6,859 nucleotides of DNA from Tannerella sp. (GCA_031290635.1 JAITNE010000092.1:1-6859), one strand, 5' to 3'; numbered from the stretch's first letter, positions 1 to 6,587 are shown. Made by a program: numbers and translations. Notes: generated from the sequence alone by a model not told the origin.

Positions 1-936
1 AGCAATCTGATGTTATCCGACCACAGCGATCTTACCGTAATCGAAGCCGACGAGTACGACCGCTCATTCCATTATCTCAGTCCATATTTTGCCGTCGTTA
101 CATCCGCCGATCCCGACCACCTCGACATTTACGGCACAGCCGAATCCTACCGAGAGAGTTTTGAAAAGTTCACTTCACTGATTCGCCCCGGAGGACTGCT
201 GTTGATAAAGCGCGGCATAGCCGTTACCCCCCGACTGCAGGACGGCGTGCGGCTTGCAACGTATTCGCTGACCGACTTCGCATCCGACTATTACGCCGCC
301 AACATTCGCGTCGGCAATGGAGAGATATACTTTGATTTTTGTTCGCCTTCGGGCTGCATCCTCGATATACAGTCAGGCGTGCCGGTGAGGATAAACGTCG
401 AGAATGCAGTCGCGGCAATTGCCATAGCGCAGTTGTGCGGGGTAGAGGAGGACGAGATACGTCAAGCTATGCCGACATTCGGAGGCGCGGAGCGTCGGTT
501 CGACTTCCAAATCAAGACTGACAAAGTCGTTTATATCGACGACTATGCTCATCATCCGCAGGAGCTTGAGAGCAGCATCCGTTCCGTGCGCGAACTATAC
601 GCCGGACGACGGTTGACGGGCGTTTTTCAACCTCACTTATATTCCCGGACCCGCGATTTTGCGGACGGGTTTGCCCGCGCTCTGTCCTTGCTTGATCGCC
701 TTATCCTGCTCGATATTTATCCTGCCCGCGAAGAGCCTGTTCCGGGCATAACCTCCGAATTAATCCTCGCAAAAGCGACCCTCGCCGACAAGACGCTCTG
801 CCGTAAGGACGAACTTCTGTCGTTGCTCGACGGTGAAGACATTGATGTGCTGATGACACTCGGCGCAGGCGACATCGACCGCTTCGTCGAGCCTGTACGC
901 AATCTGTTAAACTCAAAACTCGCTCCGTCATGCTAA
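1..936 (+). CDS. murC: UDP-N-acetylmuramate--L-alanine ligase MurC (5' end outside window)
   Basis: MurC is the cytoplasmic ATP-dependent ligase that adds L-alanine to UDP-MurNAc, the first amino-acid step of peptidoglycan precursor synthesis. The reading frame is open from base 1, and residues before the first in-window ATG (S-N-L) continue the family match, so that ATG is internal. About 150 N-terminal residues, including the GTHGKT ATP loop, are missing; 311 remain of a usual 450-470. Visible Mur-ligase motifs are EADEYDRSF (43-69), DHLDIYG (115-135), DDYAHHPQE (538-564, start of the C-terminal domain), FQPHLYSRTRDF (625-660), DIYPAREEP (712-738) and TLGAGDID (856-879). EADEYDRSF and YAHHP are characteristic of MurC rather than MurD, MurE or MurF. 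The stop codon overlaps the ftsQ start (ATGCTAA), indicating translational coupling. No frameshift or missing key residue is seen in the part present. Confidence 0.97.
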   Translation, partial: SNLMLSDHSDLTVIEADEYDRSFHYLSPYFAVVTSADPDHLDIYGTAESYRESFEKFTSLIRPGGLLLIKRGIAVTPRLQDGVRLATYSLTDFASDYYAANIRVGNGEIYFDFCSPSGCILDIQSGVPVRINVENAVAAIAIAQLCGVEEDEIRQAMPTFGGAERRFDFQIKTDKVVYIDDYAHHPQELESSIRSVRELYAGRRLTGVFQPHLYSRTRDFADGFARALSLLDRLILLDIYPAREEPVPGITSELILAKATLADKTLCRKDELLSLLDGEDIDVLMTLGAGDIDRFVEPVRNLLNSKLAPSC

Positions 937-1667
937 AAAACATTCTTCTTATCCTCGTCGCTTTGTTGTCAGTCGGCTATTTGCTCGGCGTCATTTTCTA
1001 CTTCGACCGCGACAATCCTCCTGCGGGAAAATGCCGGCAGGTCGAGATAGTGATAAGCGACAGTCTTGAAACCAACTTCCTCACTACAGCCGACGTCGTC
1101 GCTTATCTGAAAAAGAAGGGTCAGTATCCACTCAATAAGAATCAAAATGAAATCAACACGCATCTGATTGAGAAGGCGCTTACCGACAACAACATCGTCA
1201 AGCAAGCCGAAGTCGTCCGAACGGTCTCCGGCAAAATAAGAATCGTTATTTCACAAAAAATGCCTATCTTGCGCGTCTTTAGCTCGTCGGAAGGCAGTTA
1301 TTTCGTTGACAGAAGCGGCGGCACGATGTCAACCATAACCGGGCAAGCCATTTATGTTCCGATAGCCAGCGGAAACATCAACAAGGCATACGCCTCGACT
1401 CAGCTTCTGGACTTTGCGCTCTTCATCGACGGCAGCGATTACTGGCGCAGGCGCATCAAGCAGATTGTTGTACGCTCCGAGCGCGACGTCGAGTTGGTAG
1501 TCAGTGAAGGCGGGCAGCGAGTGTTGCTGGGCAGCCTCGACAACTACGCGACCAAGCTCGACAACCTCCGACTGTTTTACGAGCAGGTCATACCGCGCAC
1601 CGGATGGCAGAAGTACAGCGTAATCAACCTCAGATACAAGAAACAAATAGTATGTACAAAAAATTAA
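930..1667 (+). CDS. ftsQ: Cell division protein FtsQ
   Basis: This 245-residue protein has the FtsQ/DivIB layout: a very short cytoplasmic tail, one membrane helix (about residues 4-24, LLILVALLSVGYLLGVIF), then a periplasmic part. A POTRA-like region spans about residues 36-110. It is followed by the FtsQ strand motif QKMPILRVFSS (109-119), YFVDRSGG (124-131) and the C-terminal KLDNLRLFYEQVIPRTGW block (209-226), then INLRYKKQIVC (232-242), which is typical of Bacteroidota FtsQ. In the family, FtsQ links FtsA/FtsZ-side proteins to the FtsB/FtsL complex and septal wall synthesis. The ATG at 930 is preferred because it places the membrane helix at the N-terminus and gives the 7-base overlap with murC. 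The position between murC and ftsA supports the call independently. Sequence conservation in FtsQ is low, so identity rests on topology, C-terminal motifs and synteny together. Confidence 0.93.
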   Translation: MLKNILLILVALLSVGYLLGVIFYFDRDNPPAGKCRQVEIVISDSLETNFLTTADVVAYLKKKGQYPLNKNQNEINTHLIEKALTDNNIVKQAEVVRTVSGKIRIVISQKMPILRVFSSSEGSYFVDRSGGTMSTITGQAIYVPIASGNINKAYASTQLLDFALFIDGSDYWRRRIKQIVVRSERDVELVVSEGGQRVLLGSLDNYATKLDNLRLFYEQVIPRTGWQKYSVINLRYKKQIVCTKN

Positions 1668-1673
1668 ACATAT

Positions 1674-3086
1674 ATGAAGGAAAAAATTGTTGCAATTGAT
1701 TTAGGAACCTCGCATTTGACGGGGATAGCAGGAGAGCGTCAGCCGGACGGACGGTTCAACATCATCTGCTGCGAGACTGTAGATACCGACGGCGCACTGC
1801 AGCGCGGCAACGTCTATAACCGCGACAAGACCGCTTCGCAGGTCGGACTCTTAATCGGCAAGCTCGAAGGCCACCTTAAGGGCTTGTACATCGACCGCGT
1901 TTATGTCGGCGTCGGCGGGCATTCGTTGCGCACCGTAACCAGCATCGAAACTGCGGATATAGCCGAAGGCGTCGCCGTAACTCTCGACGACCTCGGCGTG
2001 ATGTACCAAAACTGTCTCAGTCACAGGATAGACCTTTTGGACAGGCTCGACGTAGCGCCGGCGGTTTATTATGCCGACGGTCAGAGAGACAGTAACCCCG
2101 TAGGCGTGTCATGTCGCCGTCTGGAGGCGCATTACAAGCTTATCTTCGGCAAGCAGTCGATACGTCGCGACATCGACAGCATTTTCAACGGCGAGAAGCT
2201 GCATCAGGAAGTAGCCGGCATCATTATCACGCCGCTTGCTCTGGCCGACGCCATGCTAAGCAGCGACGAGAAGGAGGTAGGCTGTGCGCTGGTAGATTTC
2301 GGCGCGGGGGTTACTTCAGTAACTGTTTTCAAGGGGGGCGAGCTGTTGGGACTGGCTACGCTTCCGATGGGCGGCAACAATATCACACACGACATGGAAC
2401 GTCTGCCATTGCCCTCAGCTGTTGCCGAGAATATCAAGAAGCAGTACGGCAGCGCCGTCTATCTGAAGGAAGACGAAGGCAAGACCATCAATATTGATTC
2501 GGATGGAGTGCTGCAAAACCTTTCCTTAGACCATCTGCACGTGATTGTCGAGGGACGGGCGAAGGAGATTGTAGAGAACGTCCACGAGCGCATCCTCCGA
2601 ATCATTGATCCCAAGATGCTCGGCGCGGGGATTGTTGTAGCAGGACAGGCCTCCGAGCTGCGCAATCTGACGGAAAGTCTGGCAGAGAAGACGAAGGTCA
2701 AGGTACGTCTTTCGGCAATCCGCCAAGGTCTGGTGAGCGGCTCGGAAGACCTCTGCGGCGAGCTTACTTCACTTCAGGCCGTCGCGATAATGCTTCAAGG
2801 CACGAAGGATTGTGTATCACCGCCGATAACGCCGGCGCAGCCGGTCGTAGAAGATGCAGCAACGGCCAAGCCGGTAAAGGACAAGCCTAAAAGCAAGCCG
2901 TTCTGGGTAAGAGAAAGAGGCAAGAACCAGCCCAAGCCTCCCAAGCCTCAAGCAGAGCCGCCGAAGACCGCCGAATCCGAAGAGACCAAGCCGCCGACAG
3001 GAGACCGCTCGGGAAGTCAATCCGGCGGCAGTAACATAAAGAAGATAAAGACGTTTGTCGGTGATTTATTTAACGAAGACGAGTAG
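1674..3086 (+). CDS. ftsA: Cell division protein FtsA (actin-like membrane anchor of FtsZ)
   Basis: FtsA is an actin-family ATPase that tethers FtsZ filaments to the inner membrane and recruits later divisome proteins. The 470-residue product shows the phosphate-1 motif AIDLGTSHLTG (7-17), a 1C-type region around residues 80-165, phosphate-2 VDFGAGVTS (207-215), the PMGGNNITHD segment (231-240) and the adenosine-motif position GAGIVVAGQASEL (317-329). The last is divergent: the usual GGG-type turn reads GQA. After about residue 382 comes a low-complexity Pro/Lys/Glu linker of about 70 residues. It leads to a C-terminal segment IKKIKTFVGDLF (455-466) that could form the amphipathic membrane-targeting helix expected of FtsA. 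The linker explains the length above the roughly 420 residues of the E. coli protein. The gene starts 6 bases after ftsQ, so it is in the same operon. No Shine-Dalgarno motif precedes the ATG. Confidence 0.96.
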   Translation: MKEKIVAIDLGTSHLTGIAGERQPDGRFNIICCETVDTDGALQRGNVYNRDKTASQVGLLIGKLEGHLKGLYIDRVYVGVGGHSLRTVTSIETADIAEGVAVTLDDLGVMYQNCLSHRIDLLDRLDVAPAVYYADGQRDSNPVGVSCRRLEAHYKLIFGKQSIRRDIDSIFNGEKLHQEVAGIIITPLALADAMLSSDEKEVGCALVDFGAGVTSVTVFKGGELLGLATLPMGGNNITHDMERLPLPSAVAENIKKQYGSAVYLKEDEGKTINIDSDGVLQNLSLDHLHVIVEGRAKEIVENVHERILRIIDPKMLGAGIVVAGQASELRNLTESLAEKTKVKVRLSAIRQGLVSGSEDLCGELTSLQAVAIMLQGTKDCVSPPITPAQPVVEDAATAKPVKDKPKSKPFWVRERGKNQPKPPKPQAEPPKTAESEETKPPTGDRSGSQSGGSNIKKIKTFVGDLFNEDE

Positions 3087-3148
3087 ATTACACACAGAAA
3101 GATATAACATCATTTTATTCACACATCATTTTAATACATCATAAAACT
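3087..3148 (+). promoter_or_regulatory. A/T-rich ftsZ leader with short direct repeats
   Basis: The 62 bases between ftsA and ftsZ are A/T-rich. They contain an 11-base direct repeat ACATCATTTTA at 3107-3117 and 3123-3133, with a shorter echo ACATCATA at 3136-3143. There is no Shine-Dalgarno sequence, as expected in Bacteroidota, where A-rich leaders assist initiation. I see no TAnnTTTG promoter box and no terminator hairpin here, so read-through from ftsA is the simplest model. The repeats may be chance in skewed sequence. Confidence 0.3.
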
Positions 3149-4489
3149 ATGAGTACAGAAGTAGATATTGATTTCGATTTCCCAAGGGAAGCGCCGAAGA
3201 TAATCAAAGTTATCGGCATAGGCGGAGGCGGCGTTAACGCTGTCAATTACATGTATGAGTCCGGCATTCGAGGAGTAAACTTCGCCGTTTGCAATACCGA
3301 CTTTCAATCCTTCGACGGCGTCAAGGTGCCGGTCAAGGTAACACTCGGTTCAGGTCTTGGCGCAGGAGGCAAACCCGAAATAGCCCGTGAAGAGTTCGAG
3401 AAAAGCGCGGCCGAAGTAGAAAAGCTGCTGACCGACGGCACAAAGATGGTCTTCATAGCAGCCGGAATGGGCGGCGGTACAGGTTCGGGCGCTGCGCCGT
3501 TGCTTGCCCGCATGGCAAAGGAGAAGTCAATCCTGACGGTCGGAATCGTTACCATACCGTTCCGTTTCGAGAAGACGCCGCGCATAACGACAGCCCTCAA
3601 AGCGGTTGACGAGATGTACAAGAACGTTGACGCGCTGATAGTCATTAATAATGAACGGCTGAAGGAGCATTATTCCGACTTCGATCTTAATGTGGCATTC
3701 AAGAAGCCCGACGAAGTCCTCGCGATGGCTGTCAAGAGCGTCGCCGAGATAATCACCGTAAAAGGCATTATCAACCGAGACTTCAACGACGTGGCTTCTA
3801 CAATGAAGGACAGCGGCGTTGCGCTCGTCAGCTACGGCTTCGGACATGGCGAAAACCGCCTCGACGACGCCATAAATGAAGCCCTGGAATCGCCTTTGCT
3901 CTCCAATAACGACCTCTATAACGCCAAGCGCATACTTTTTTACATCTCGTTCCCAAATGACGCACACTTCAAAGTAGAAGAACTCGACAAGTACATGGAT
4001 GCTTTCATGTCTAACTTCGACGAGCATATCGAGATGATATGGGGGTTCGGTCTGGACGAAAATCTGCCTTCCGGACAGGAGATCAAGTTCACCATCATCG
4101 CTACAGGCTTCAGCATCGAAGCAGTACCCGCAATAAAAGAGATGAACATCGAAATCGCTGAAGGTATAGCAGCCGCAAAAGCAGCCGATGAGCAGCGGGT
4201 AAAGGATGTTTATGGTGATGAAGGCAAGAGCATGAAGCGTCTGACGCGCGTTCCGCAGTCGAACATAGTAATATTGAACGATGAAGAGCTTTACGACGAC
4301 GACCTGATCAAGTATCTCGAATCCACCCCGACCTGCCTGCGCCAACCTGCGGATATAGCAGCGCACCGCCGTCCGACCGCCGCCGCCTCAGCCCTTGCCG
4401 CCGAAGCCGCCACATCAGCCTCCCCAGCCTCCTACCTTGCATCCCAAGCCCCCAAGCCGGTCAAAGCAGAGAATCTTATCGAATTTTAA
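3149..4489 (+). CDS. ftsZ: Cell division protein FtsZ (tubulin-like GTPase)
   Basis: FtsZ polymerises with GTP into the cytokinetic ring. The GTPase core is complete: nucleotide loop GIGGGGVNAVN (23-33), CNTDFQ (48-53), GLGAGGKPE (69-77), tubulin signature GGGTGSG (108-114), PFRFEKTPR (137-145; the usual Glu and Arg contacts are E141 and R145), AFKKPDEVL (183-191) and the catalytic T7 loop NRDFND (209-214). The C-terminal domain follows to about residue 330. A region around DDDLIKYLESTPTCLR (383-398) matches the position of the C-terminal partner-binding peptide of Bacteroidota FtsZ (PTYKR-like), with Cys where Tyr is common. About 48 further residues, rich in Ala, Ser and Pro, end in ENLIEF. 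From memory of family members, the segment just before GLGAGG is about four residues shorter than usual. The start at 3149 fits the short acidic N-terminal tail of this group. Confidence 0.98.
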   Translation: MSTEVDIDFDFPREAPKIIKVIGIGGGGVNAVNYMYESGIRGVNFAVCNTDFQSFDGVKVPVKVTLGSGLGAGGKPEIAREEFEKSAAEVEKLLTDGTKMVFIAAGMGGGTGSGAAPLLARMAKEKSILTVGIVTIPFRFEKTPRITTALKAVDEMYKNVDALIVINNERLKEHYSDFDLNVAFKKPDEVLAMAVKSVAEIITVKGIINRDFNDVASTMKDSGVALVSYGFGHGENRLDDAINEALESPLLSNNDLYNAKRILFYISFPNDAHFKVEELDKYMDAFMSNFDEHIEMIWGFGLDENLPSGQEIKFTIIATGFSIEAVPAIKEMNIEIAEGIAAAKAADEQRVKDVYGDEGKSMKRLTRVPQSNIVILNDEELYDDDLIKYLESTPTCLRQPADIAAHRRPTAAASALAAEAATSASPASYLASQAPKPVKAENLIEF

Positions 4490-4536
4490 TCATCAAACCA
4501 AAATCCCACAGAACAATTTAACAACACATTAAACTT

Positions 4537-5928
4537 ATGGAGAAGAAAACCCCTTTGTATGATTGCCACCTTGCCGCCGGTGGCACGATAGTCCCCTTCG
4601 CGGGATACCTTTTGCCGGTCAACTATCCCACCGGTATCATCGCCGAGCACAACGCGGTGCGCACGGCTGCCGGCCTCTTCGACGTCTCCCACATGGGAGA
4701 AATCATCATTACCGGCTTCGACGCCCTCTGGAACATCAACAACCTGTTCACAAACGACTTTACAGACATGCAGGACGGACAAGTCCGCTACAGTGTGATG
4801 TGCAACGAAGAAGGCGGCTGCGTGGACGACCTGCTCGTGTACCGATACAATGTACAGCGTTACCTTGTTGTAGTCAACGCCTCCAACCGTCAGAAAGACT
4901 TTTTGTGGATGACGTCGCAAATTCGTGGAGACGTACGCATCGAAGACGTTTCCGACACAGTCGCGCAGATAGCCCTGCAGGGTCCCGCCGCCCGCGAGAT
5001 ACTGCTGCGGATTGTCCCCTCCCCCGACGCCCTCCCCTCCGGGTACTACACCTTCCTGCCGGACGTAGCCGCAGGAGGCAGCGACGATACTTCCTGCTCT
5101 TTTGTAGAGATAGATGATGAGTCCAACCAATCCCATCTTGCTAATGATGATTCGACAGACGCCGCCGACTCATCCGATATTGCTGATGATGATTCTGTTG
5201 ATGCTGCCGACCAGCCGAAATCTTATTATTATGATATAGAAGACATCCTCCATCCGAAAAAATCTTTTTTACGGGACTCCGCCGACAGCTTCAATCTTTC
5301 CGAATATAATTTGGGAGATTCAAGAGACCCCGTCGATCCTTCCATCCATAATGTAAAAGATTCCGGTAACGCCATCCATTGCCTTATATCCTGTACAGGC
5401 TACACCGGCGAGAGCGGCTACGAAATCTATCTCTCCAACGACGACGCACCCCGTCTGTGGAATCTGCTTCTTCAAGAGGGCAAAGACCTCGGCCTGATAC
5501 CATGCGGTCTCGGTTCGCGCGACACCCTCCGGCTCGAAGCCGCAATGCCCCTCTACGGACACGAAATGGACGAGCACATCTCCCCACTCGAGTCATCACT
5601 TTCCTTTGCCGTCAAGTTCTACAAGGACGACTTCATAGGACGTTATCCCCTTATTGATCGCGGCTTTCCCAAAATCCGACGCGTCGGACTTAAAATCACC
5701 GGCAGAGGCATAGCCCGCGAACACCAGTCGGTCTATCACGACGGCAACCTCATCGGCTCTACAACCTCCGGCACGCACGCCCCCTACCTGCATTACCCGA
5801 TAGCGATGGCTTTAATCGACATCGACAAAGCCCAAACCGGCCTCACAGTACAGGTCGAAGTCCGCCCCGGCCGCCTTATCGACGCCGAAATCGTTCCCCT
5901 CCCGTTCTACAAGAAAGCATCATCCTGA
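4537..5928 (+). CDS. gcvT: Glycine cleavage system aminomethyltransferase GcvT with a repeat insertion
   Basis: GcvT (T-protein) transfers the methylene group from aminomethylated lipoyl H-protein to tetrahydrofolate, releasing ammonia. The N-terminus KKTPLYDCHLAAGGTIVPFA (3-22) matches the family start and fixes the ATG. Other family motifs are FDVSHMGEI (48-56), GGCVDDLLVY (93-102, containing the folate-contacting Asp), VVNASNRQKD (112-121), ALQGPAA (146-152), CTGYTGESGYE (286-296), GLGSRDTLRLEAAMPLYG (324-341) and TTSGTHAPYL (409-418). All blocks are in order and in frame, so the enzyme is probably functional. Length is 463 residues against a usual 360-370. The excess lies between about residues 177 and 283 as an acidic repeat insertion, listed separately. 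The gene starts 47 bases after ftsZ with no hairpin terminator between, so partial co-transcription with the division cluster is possible. A strong terminator follows. No gcvH or gcvP is in the window. Confidence 0.95.
   Translation: MEKKTPLYDCHLAAGGTIVPFAGYLLPVNYPTGIIAEHNAVRTAAGLFDVSHMGEIIITGFDALWNINNLFTNDFTDMQDGQVRYSVMCNEEGGCVDDLLVYRYNVQRYLVVVNASNRQKDFLWMTSQIRGDVRIEDVSDTVAQIALQGPAAREILLRIVPSPDALPSGYYTFLPDVAAGGSDDTSCSFVEIDDESNQSHLANDDSTDAADSSDIADDDSVDAADQPKSYYYDIEDILHPKKSFLRDSADSFNLSEYNLGDSRDPVDPSIHNVKDSGNAIHCLISCTGYTGESGYEIYLSNDDAPRLWNLLLQEGKDLGLIPCGLGSRDTLRLEAAMPLYGHEMDEHISPLESSLSFAVKFYKDDFIGRYPLIDRGFPKIRRVGLKITGRGIAREHQSVYHDGNLIGSTTSGTHAPYLHYPIAMALIDIDKAQTGLTVQVEVRPGRLIDAEIVPLPFYKKASS
5101..5394 (+). 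repeat. In-frame 42-base (14-residue) degenerate tandem repeat inside gcvT
   Basis: Cutting GcvT residues 189-286 into blocks of 14 lines up a repeated pattern. Block starts are 189, 203, 217, 231, 245, 259 and 273. In the last six blocks position 3 is always Asp (residues 205, 219, 233, 247, 261, 275), position 4 is Ser in five of six, and position 6 is Asp in five of six. The clearest pair is NDDSTDAAD (203-211) and DDDSVDAAD (217-225). With the preceding Ala codon their DNA (5140-5169 and 5182-5211) agrees at 23 of 30 bases. The first block (189-202) is the weakest, and the last merges into the conserved enzyme strand before TGYTGE. Seven blocks make 98 residues, close to the excess length of the protein. 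The segment is more A/T-rich than its flanks. An old coding minisatellite that kept the frame because its period is a multiple of three is the most direct reading. Confidence 0.75.
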
Positions 5929-5994
5929 AAAATCTTCAGAAACCTTACAGCGCAACCCCCATCCCGCAAAAATTTTTTTTTCTTGAAATAAACT

Positions 5995-6035
5995 ACCCCA
6001 TACGGAGCATCCGAACCGTATGGGGTTTAATTTTT
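5995..6035 (+). terminator. Rho-independent terminator after gcvT (possibly bidirectional)
   Basis: A perfect 10-base stem, CCCCATACGG (5996-6005) with CCGTATGGGG (6016-6025), extends to 11 pairs by A5995-T6026. The loop has 10 bases and the stem is followed by TTTAATTTTT. It begins 67 bases after the gcvT stop codon. The opposite strand also has a T-rich stretch after the stem, so it could stop transcription from both sides. It separates the division/gcvT unit from the next locus. Confidence 0.88.
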
Positions 6036-6149
6036 CCATAGCAGTAAACCTGCTGATTAACAACAGATAAGCCACACTAATCGAGCATCTTTTTAAGGTT
6101 GATTCAGCACCATTTCCACACCGGAAAAACGTCCTCCGAAGACCTCAAT

Positions 6150-6194
6150 TTCAGTTCGTTTTACACTGAATTTCATCGAAAATGAATTTTTTTT
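6150..6194 (+). terminator. Possible weak second terminator: two small hairpins before a T8 run
   Basis: TTCAGT (6150-6155) pairs with ACTGAA (6165-6170), and TTCAT (6172-6176) pairs with ATGAA (6182-6186); the second is followed directly by eight T (6187-6194). The stems are short and A/T-rich, so termination would be weak. The position just upstream of the promoter at 6204 would suit insulation of the next locus. The pattern may also be chance in A/T-rich DNA. Confidence 0.25.
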
Positions 6195-6203
6195 CCTCAA
6201 AAA

Positions 6204-6234
6204 TTTGTTTATTAAAAAATAATCCGTATCTTTG
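6204..6234 (+). promoter_or_regulatory. Bacteroidota sigma-ABfr type promoter
   Basis: TTTG at 6204-6207 and TATCTTTG at 6227-6234 are separated by 19 bases. This is an exact match to the known Bacteroidota consensus TTTG-(19-21)-TAnnTTTG for the primary sigma factor. The spacer is A/T-rich. Transcription should start at roughly 6238-6242, pointing right. That places the hairpin at 6240-6287 at the very 5' end of the RNA and gives a leader of about 400 nt before the ATG at 6642. Confidence 0.85.
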
Positions 6235-6239
6235 CATCC

Positions 6240-6321
6240 GCGTTCACGTCGAAAAATGTCCGGAATAGCGATTCCCACATTGAACGCAACCCTGTTTTGA
6301 AGCAGAACTGTTCAGCAAAAC
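6240..6321 (+). ncRNA. Structured 5' leader RNA: compound hairpin plus a second hairpin
   Basis: The outer stem GCGTTCA (6240-6246) pairs with TGAACGC (6281-6287). After a 9-base bulge on the left side only, ATGT (6256-6259) pairs with ACAT (6277-6280), stacked directly on the outer stem. A small CC/C internal loop follows, then GGAAT (6262-6266) pairs with ATTCC (6271-6275) around an AGCG tetraloop. A second hairpin, GTTTTG (6294-6299) with CAAAAC (6316-6321), comes 6 bases later; TGAAG (6298-6302) with CTTCA (6321-6325) is a competing pairing. All pairs listed are Watson-Crick. I do not recognise a known riboswitch or RNA family. It could be the 5' part of a small RNA, a stabilising leader or a regulatory element of the downstream gene. 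Confidence 0.5.
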
Positions 6322-6364
6322 TTCACCGCCGACGAGAAATCATCTCTAATAATGTGCGATGAAA

Positions 6365-6585
6365 TTGTCGTCAAACAATCTGACCCTTCGCCATCCGGTA
6401 CGTCATTGTCGTCGAACAATCTCATGCCCCGACCGAGAGACCTCATTGTCGTCGAACAATCTCATGCCGGAACGTCCGGGACGGCTTTGTCAGCGAACAA
6501 TCTCATGCCGGAACGTCCGGGACGGTTTTGTCGTCGAACAATCTCATGCCGGAACGTCCGGGACGGTTTTGTCGTCGAACAATCT
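6365..6585 (+). repeat. Six-copy tandem array of a 17-base motif, period 40-41 bases
   Basis: The motif TTGTCGTCGAACAATCT, or a close variant, starts at 6365, 6406, 6446, 6487, 6528 and 6569 (steps 41, 40, 41, 41, 41). Copy 1 has one change (CAAAC for CGAAC), copy 4 has AG for GT, and the other four are identical. Each copy has the dyad TTGT...ACAA around a six-base loop. Between motifs lie 23-24 bases. The last three intervals are identical except for one base and contain a small hairpin, CCGGA-ACG-TCCGG. The first interval keeps only its right half (TCCGGTACG), and the second keeps only CATGCC at its left. The array is GC-rich between A/T-rich flanks. No cas gene is in the window, and the motif is too short for a usual CRISPR repeat. 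It lies inside the predicted leader of the next gene. Confidence 0.92.
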
Positions 6586-6587
6586 GC

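Larger units (their letters stand above)
5929..6203. other. Intergenic region between gcvT and the DUF6261-locus promoter; no gene seen
   Basis: Apart from the terminator at 5995-6035, this stretch shows no coding sequence I can support and no tRNA-like or other RNA gene I recognise. It holds an A5T9 tract (5968-5981) and is A/T-rich towards its right end. The only open frame across part of it is a 61-codon minus-strand frame (6093-6278) that runs over the promoter and has no recognisable protein features. Confidence 0.6.

Noticed and set aside
3527..4366. 279-codon minus-strand open frame opposite ftsZ
   Set aside because: It lies entirely within a clear ftsZ and shows no family motif; it is a by-product of ftsZ codon use.
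4486..5136. 216-codon minus-strand open frame opposite gcvT
   Set aside because: It is antisense to well-conserved GcvT motifs, with no recognisable protein features of its own.
5101..5394. Mobile element or intein inserted in gcvT
   Set aside because: No terminal inverted repeats, no intein splice motifs and no transposase-like sequence are seen. The 14-residue periodicity accounts for the segment.
6040..6054. Small hairpin AGCAG/CTGCT after the gcvT terminator
   Set aside because: It is only five pairs with no T-run, and a much better terminator lies immediately upstream.
6093..6278. 61-codon minus-strand frame in the intergenic region
   Set aside because: It runs across the promoter and the 5' hairpin, has a Lys/Arg/Phe-rich composition expected from A/T-rich DNA, and shows no known motif.
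6365..6585. CRISPR array
   Set aside because: The motif is only 17 bases, three intervals are essentially identical, the other two are partial relatives of them, and no cas gene is present. A tandem repeat with a conserved core explains it better.
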